Of a stretch of DNA of 9,222 bases, positions 7,402-9,222 are shown piece by piece (within the stretch, counting starts at the first letter, position 1; the number at the start of each line of letters is the position of its first letter). The notes under the pieces are model-generated. The model did no database searches, had not been told where the DNA came from, and saw nothing but the letters and a program-made list of their open reading frames with translations. Source of the stretch: Verrucomicrobiota bacterium (GTDB taxonomy: Bacteria > Verrucomicrobiota > Verrucomicrobiia > Verrucomicrobiales > DEV007); the NCBI GenBank assembly GCA_020630835.1, contig JAHDIL010000045.1:1-9222 (forward strand), written 5' to 3'. The position numbers and the translations under genes are program-made.

Positions 7402-7428
7402 TGGACAGCGGTAGGTTACCGTTATATT
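7402..7428 (+). promoter_or_regulatory. Candidate promoter for the deacetylase lipoprotein gene
   Basis: TGGACA (7402-7407, 5 of 6 matches to TTGACA) and TATATT (7423-7428, 5 of 6 matches to TATAAT) are separated by 15 bases, shorter than the preferred 17. The -10 ends 22 bases before the ATG at 7451, giving a predicted leader of about 16 bases. The hexamers are good but the spacing is poor. Confidence 0.3.
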
Positions 7429-7450
7429 TTTCAACGCTAAGATTCTCGGC

Positions 7451-8758
7451 ATGTCTGCGTCCTTGTTCCTGCGAACCGCTCTGCTTTTTTTTCTTCTGTC
7501 CCTGACCTCCTGTCAGTGGATCAGTGAGAGTTGGCAGGCATTCGATACATCACTCCGACTCGACCCTTTAGAGGATGATGCGGTTTCCTCTCCCGAGGAA
7601 ACCCTTTATCCAAACGCCTCTGAAGTCCCGCCTCCCCCTGAAACTGTTCGAACGGCAGGAGCTGTCAATCGTAGTGCCCGCGTAGCCGTGCTGGGCTATC
7701 ACGATTTCTCTAATGAGGATGAAAGCAAAAATGATATGGTCCTGCCCGCTCATATGCTCCGCGCTCAGATGGAGCGCATTCGCAGCGCTGGGCTACCCGT
7801 CATCTCAATGAGTCAGTTTCTCGCCTGGCGCGCCGGTCAAGGGTCCCTCCCACCGTTCTCTATCCTCATCACTATTGACGACGGCTGGAAAGCAACGCAC
7901 GACATCGCTTTACCCATCTTTCGAGAATACGACGTCCCTTTCACCGTTTTTCTTTATACGGACTATATCGAATCAGGCGATCGCTCTCTCTCCCACGACG
8001 AGATCCGGAACATTCTAGATAGTAAAGGGACCATCGGCAGTCACTCGATCAGCCACCAAAACCTGTCGCAGCGAAAGGATAAATCTGAAGCTGCCTACCT
8101 CACTTGGCTCAATGGGGAATTCACGGATTCCCTCTCGCTACTCCAGTCGGAGTTCGCCTCCTCGGGAGAAGTATCCCCCACCTTTGCCTATCCTTTTGGC
8201 ATATATAACGATTTCGCCATTGAGGCCGCGAAAGCTGCCGGCTACCAAGCGTGCTTCACAGTCAATGCTGAGAAGGTTTCTTGGTCGAGCGATAGCCAGC
8301 GGCTCGGTCGCTATATCATTCAGGGGACAAATGGGGCGAACTTTGATGATGCCCTCGCTTTTGGGCAGACTCTTCCTAGTCAGCTCCCGGCCCCTGTTGA
8401 AACCAAGCCCGTTTCCAATAACAAGCTTGGATCGAGCGTGCTTAGTCCATCGCCACATTCGAAAATCGTTGACCGGTTGCCGCTTATCTCTGCTGATCTT
8501 AGCTCTTATGAGAATATCGTTCCAGACTCCATCAAGATGCAGGTAAGTGGCGTGGGAGAAGTCGGTTGCTCCTTCGCCCCCAATACATCCCTCGTGACAT
8601 ACCAAGTCCTGCAACCTTTGCGACGTGAGCACACTCAAGTTCGCCTGCAGTTCCAACAGGGAGCCAGCGCAAAGAAAGAAGCCTTACTATGGACCTTCTC
8701 ACTTGATCGAATGGCCATCTACGAGCAGAAAACCCTCGAAACGGGATCAGCCGACTAG
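7451..8758 (+). CDS. Lipoprotein with NodB-type polysaccharide deacetylase domain (PgaB/IcaB-like) and Ig-like C-terminus
   Basis: Predicted exported lipoprotein of 435 residues. Residues 1-20 are a signal peptide ending in the lipobox LTSC (C21). The residue after Cys is Gln, not Asp, which would allow outer-membrane sorting under the E. coli rule. After a low-complexity linker (about 40-75) a carbohydrate esterase 4 domain follows: VLGYHDF (80-86) as in PgaB/IcaB, catalytic TIDDGW (141-146; D143, D144), metal-binding GSHSISH (196-202; H198, H202) and YPFG (247-250). The family removes N-acetyl groups from GlcNAc-containing polymers such as PNAG or chitooligosaccharides; the substrate here is unknown. 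The usual late catalytic LxxH motif is not evident. The end (about 340-420: PLISADLS, VPDSIKMQV, then VTYQ and WTFSLD) looks like a bacterial Ig-like beta-sandwich. No Shine-Dalgarno sequence precedes the ATG. ffh begins 74 bases downstream on the same strand; no pga/ica synthase genes are nearby. Confidence 0.88.
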   Translation: MSASLFLRTALLFFLLSLTSCQWISESWQAFDTSLRLDPLEDDAVSSPEETLYPNASEVPPPPETVRTAGAVNRSARVAVLGYHDFSNEDESKNDMVLPAHMLRAQMERIRSAGLPVISMSQFLAWRAGQGSLPPFSILITIDDGWKATHDIALPIFREYDVPFTVFLYTDYIESGDRSLSHDEIRNILDSKGTIGSHSISHQNLSQRKDKSEAAYLTWLNGEFTDSLSLLQSEFASSGEVSPTFAYPFGIYNDFAIEAAKAAGYQACFTVNAEKVSWSSDSQRLGRYIIQGTNGANFDDALAFGQTLPSQLPAPVETKPVSNNKLGSSVLSPSPHSKIVDRLPLISADLSSYENIVPDSIKMQVSGVGEVGCSFAPNTSLVTYQVLQPLRREHTQVRLQFQQGASAKKEALLWTFSLDRMAIYEQKTLETGSAD

Positions 8759-8832
8759 CCTACGCCGCTTCTCTCCGGCGCCCCCCCTAAATGATTTGAA
8801 AGCGCTAGAAGCCTGCGCGACACTCGGCGACC

Positions 8833-9222
8833 ATGTTCAGCAACCTTTCGGACACCCTCCAGGAAACGTTTAAGAAGCTTCGAGGTCACGGCAAGCTCTC
8901 AGAGAAAAACATCTCTGACGCTATGCGCGAGGTCCGCCTAGCTTTATTAGAGGCAGATGTCGAGTTCTCGGTAGCAAAGGCTTTCATTGCTCGCGTAAAG
9001 GAGCAAGCGATGGGGGACAAGGTGATGAAATCCATCACGCCTGGGCAGCAGATTGTTAAAATTTTCAATGACGAGCTGGCGGCGCTGCTTGGAGGTGATG
9101 CCGCACCAATCAATCTCAATGCGCCGGCACGCGTCCTGATGGTAGGTCTCAATGGTGCAGGTAAGACGACTACCTCAGGTAAGCTAGCCCTGCACCTGCG
9201 GAAGCAGGGCCGTCGTCCTGTA
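8833..9222 (+). CDS. ffh: Signal recognition particle GTPase Ffh (3' end outside window)
   Basis: Ffh (SRP54) binds 4.5S/SRP RNA and signal sequences of nascent membrane and secreted proteins and, with FtsY, delivers ribosomes to the membrane. The 130 visible codons cover the N domain helical bundle (about 1-88; MFSNLSDTLQ, the SEKNISDAMREVRLALLEAD segment, then DVEFSVAKAFI) and the start of the G domain with P-loop GLNGAGKTTTSGKLAL (105-120; K111, T112). The methionine-rich RNA-binding M domain lies beyond the right edge. The start matches the usual Ffh N-terminus, and P-loop numbering agrees with that of well-studied Ffh proteins. Most Ffh P-loops read GLQG; here position 107 is Asn. No Shine-Dalgarno sequence is seen. 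The gene follows the deacetylase gene by 74 bases, which contain only a minor CGCCG/CGGCG hairpin (8763-8780), so read-through from upstream is possible. Confidence 0.96.
   Translation, partial: MFSNLSDTLQETFKKLRGHGKLSEKNISDAMREVRLALLEADVEFSVAKAFIARVKEQAMGDKVMKSITPGQQIVKIFNDELAALLGGDAAPINLNAPARVLMVGLNGAGKTTTSGKLALHLRKQGRRPV

Larger units (their letters stand above)
7127..7450. other. Divergent spacer between the VWA gene and the deacetylase gene
   Basis: These 324 bases hold no convincing gene. They must contain the promoters of both flanking genes. On the plus side there is a moderate candidate near the deacetylase start. On the minus side the only suggestion is an extended -10 (TGC followed by TATCTT, hexamer at 7141-7136) ten bases from the VWA GTG, which would leave almost no 5' leader; there is no matching -35. 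The octamer GGTTACCG occurs twice (7353-7360 and 7414-7421), which chance can explain. A 36-codon minus-strand ORF is listed separately. No riboswitch, tRNA or repeat family was recognised. Confidence 0.5.

Noticed and set aside
7353..7421. Octamer GGTTACCG occurring twice upstream of the deacetylase gene
   Set aside because: A repeated octamer within about 300 bases has a substantial chance probability, and it is not a known operator half-site arrangement.
8138..8656. 172-codon minus-strand frame inside the deacetylase gene
   Set aside because: It is antisense to the well-supported NodB/Ig-like coding region and has no motifs of its own.
8763..8780. CGCCG/CGGCG hairpin between the deacetylase gene and ffh as a terminator
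   Set aside because: The stem is only five pairs with an 8-base loop and is followed by a C-run, not a T-tract, so there is no good case for termination.

Overview
The window reads as ordinary chromosomal DNA from a Gram-negative bacterium. The best guess is the Verrucomicrobiota (PVC group), for three reasons: one open frame joins MurC to MurB; a von Willebrand A protein hangs on a TonB-like single membrane helix; and recognisable Shine-Dalgarno sequences are missing in front of almost every gene. This placement is an inference from architecture, because no rRNA or other marker gene is present.

Layout. Positions 1-1842 (minus) hold the start of a MurC-MurB fusion for two consecutive peptidoglycan precursor steps; it runs off the left edge inside the MurB part. 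A 239-base divergent spacer with a candidate promoter separates it from three plus-strand genes: cysK (2082-3071, cysteine synthase), a membrane-anchored TPR protein with a Pro/Ala/Lys-repeat tail (3252-4223), and trhO (4276-5274, tRNA U34 hydroxylase). A convergent spacer (5275-5482) holds a stem-loop and a possible 31-codon ORF. On the minus strand, 5483-7126 encodes a TPR-transmembrane-VWA protein with a GTG start. A 324-base divergent spacer follows. Then come a plus-strand lipoprotein with a PgaB/IcaB-like NodB deacetylase domain (7451-8758) and the 5' end of ffh (8833 to the right edge), the signal recognition particle GTPase.

The genes do not form one obvious pathway. Several concern the envelope: MurC-MurB makes wall precursor, the deacetylase lipoprotein probably acts on an extracytoplasmic polysaccharide, the TPR and VWA proteins are predicted to be inner-membrane anchored, and Ffh targets membrane proteins. 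CysK and TrhO are housekeeping enzymes. There are no tRNA or rRNA genes, CRISPR arrays, transposases, integrases or obvious foreign islands. I found no convincing new multi-gene system. The points most worth a second look are the MurC-MurB fusion, the VWA architecture, the Ig-like C-terminus of the deacetylase, and two short ORFs next to the VWA gene.
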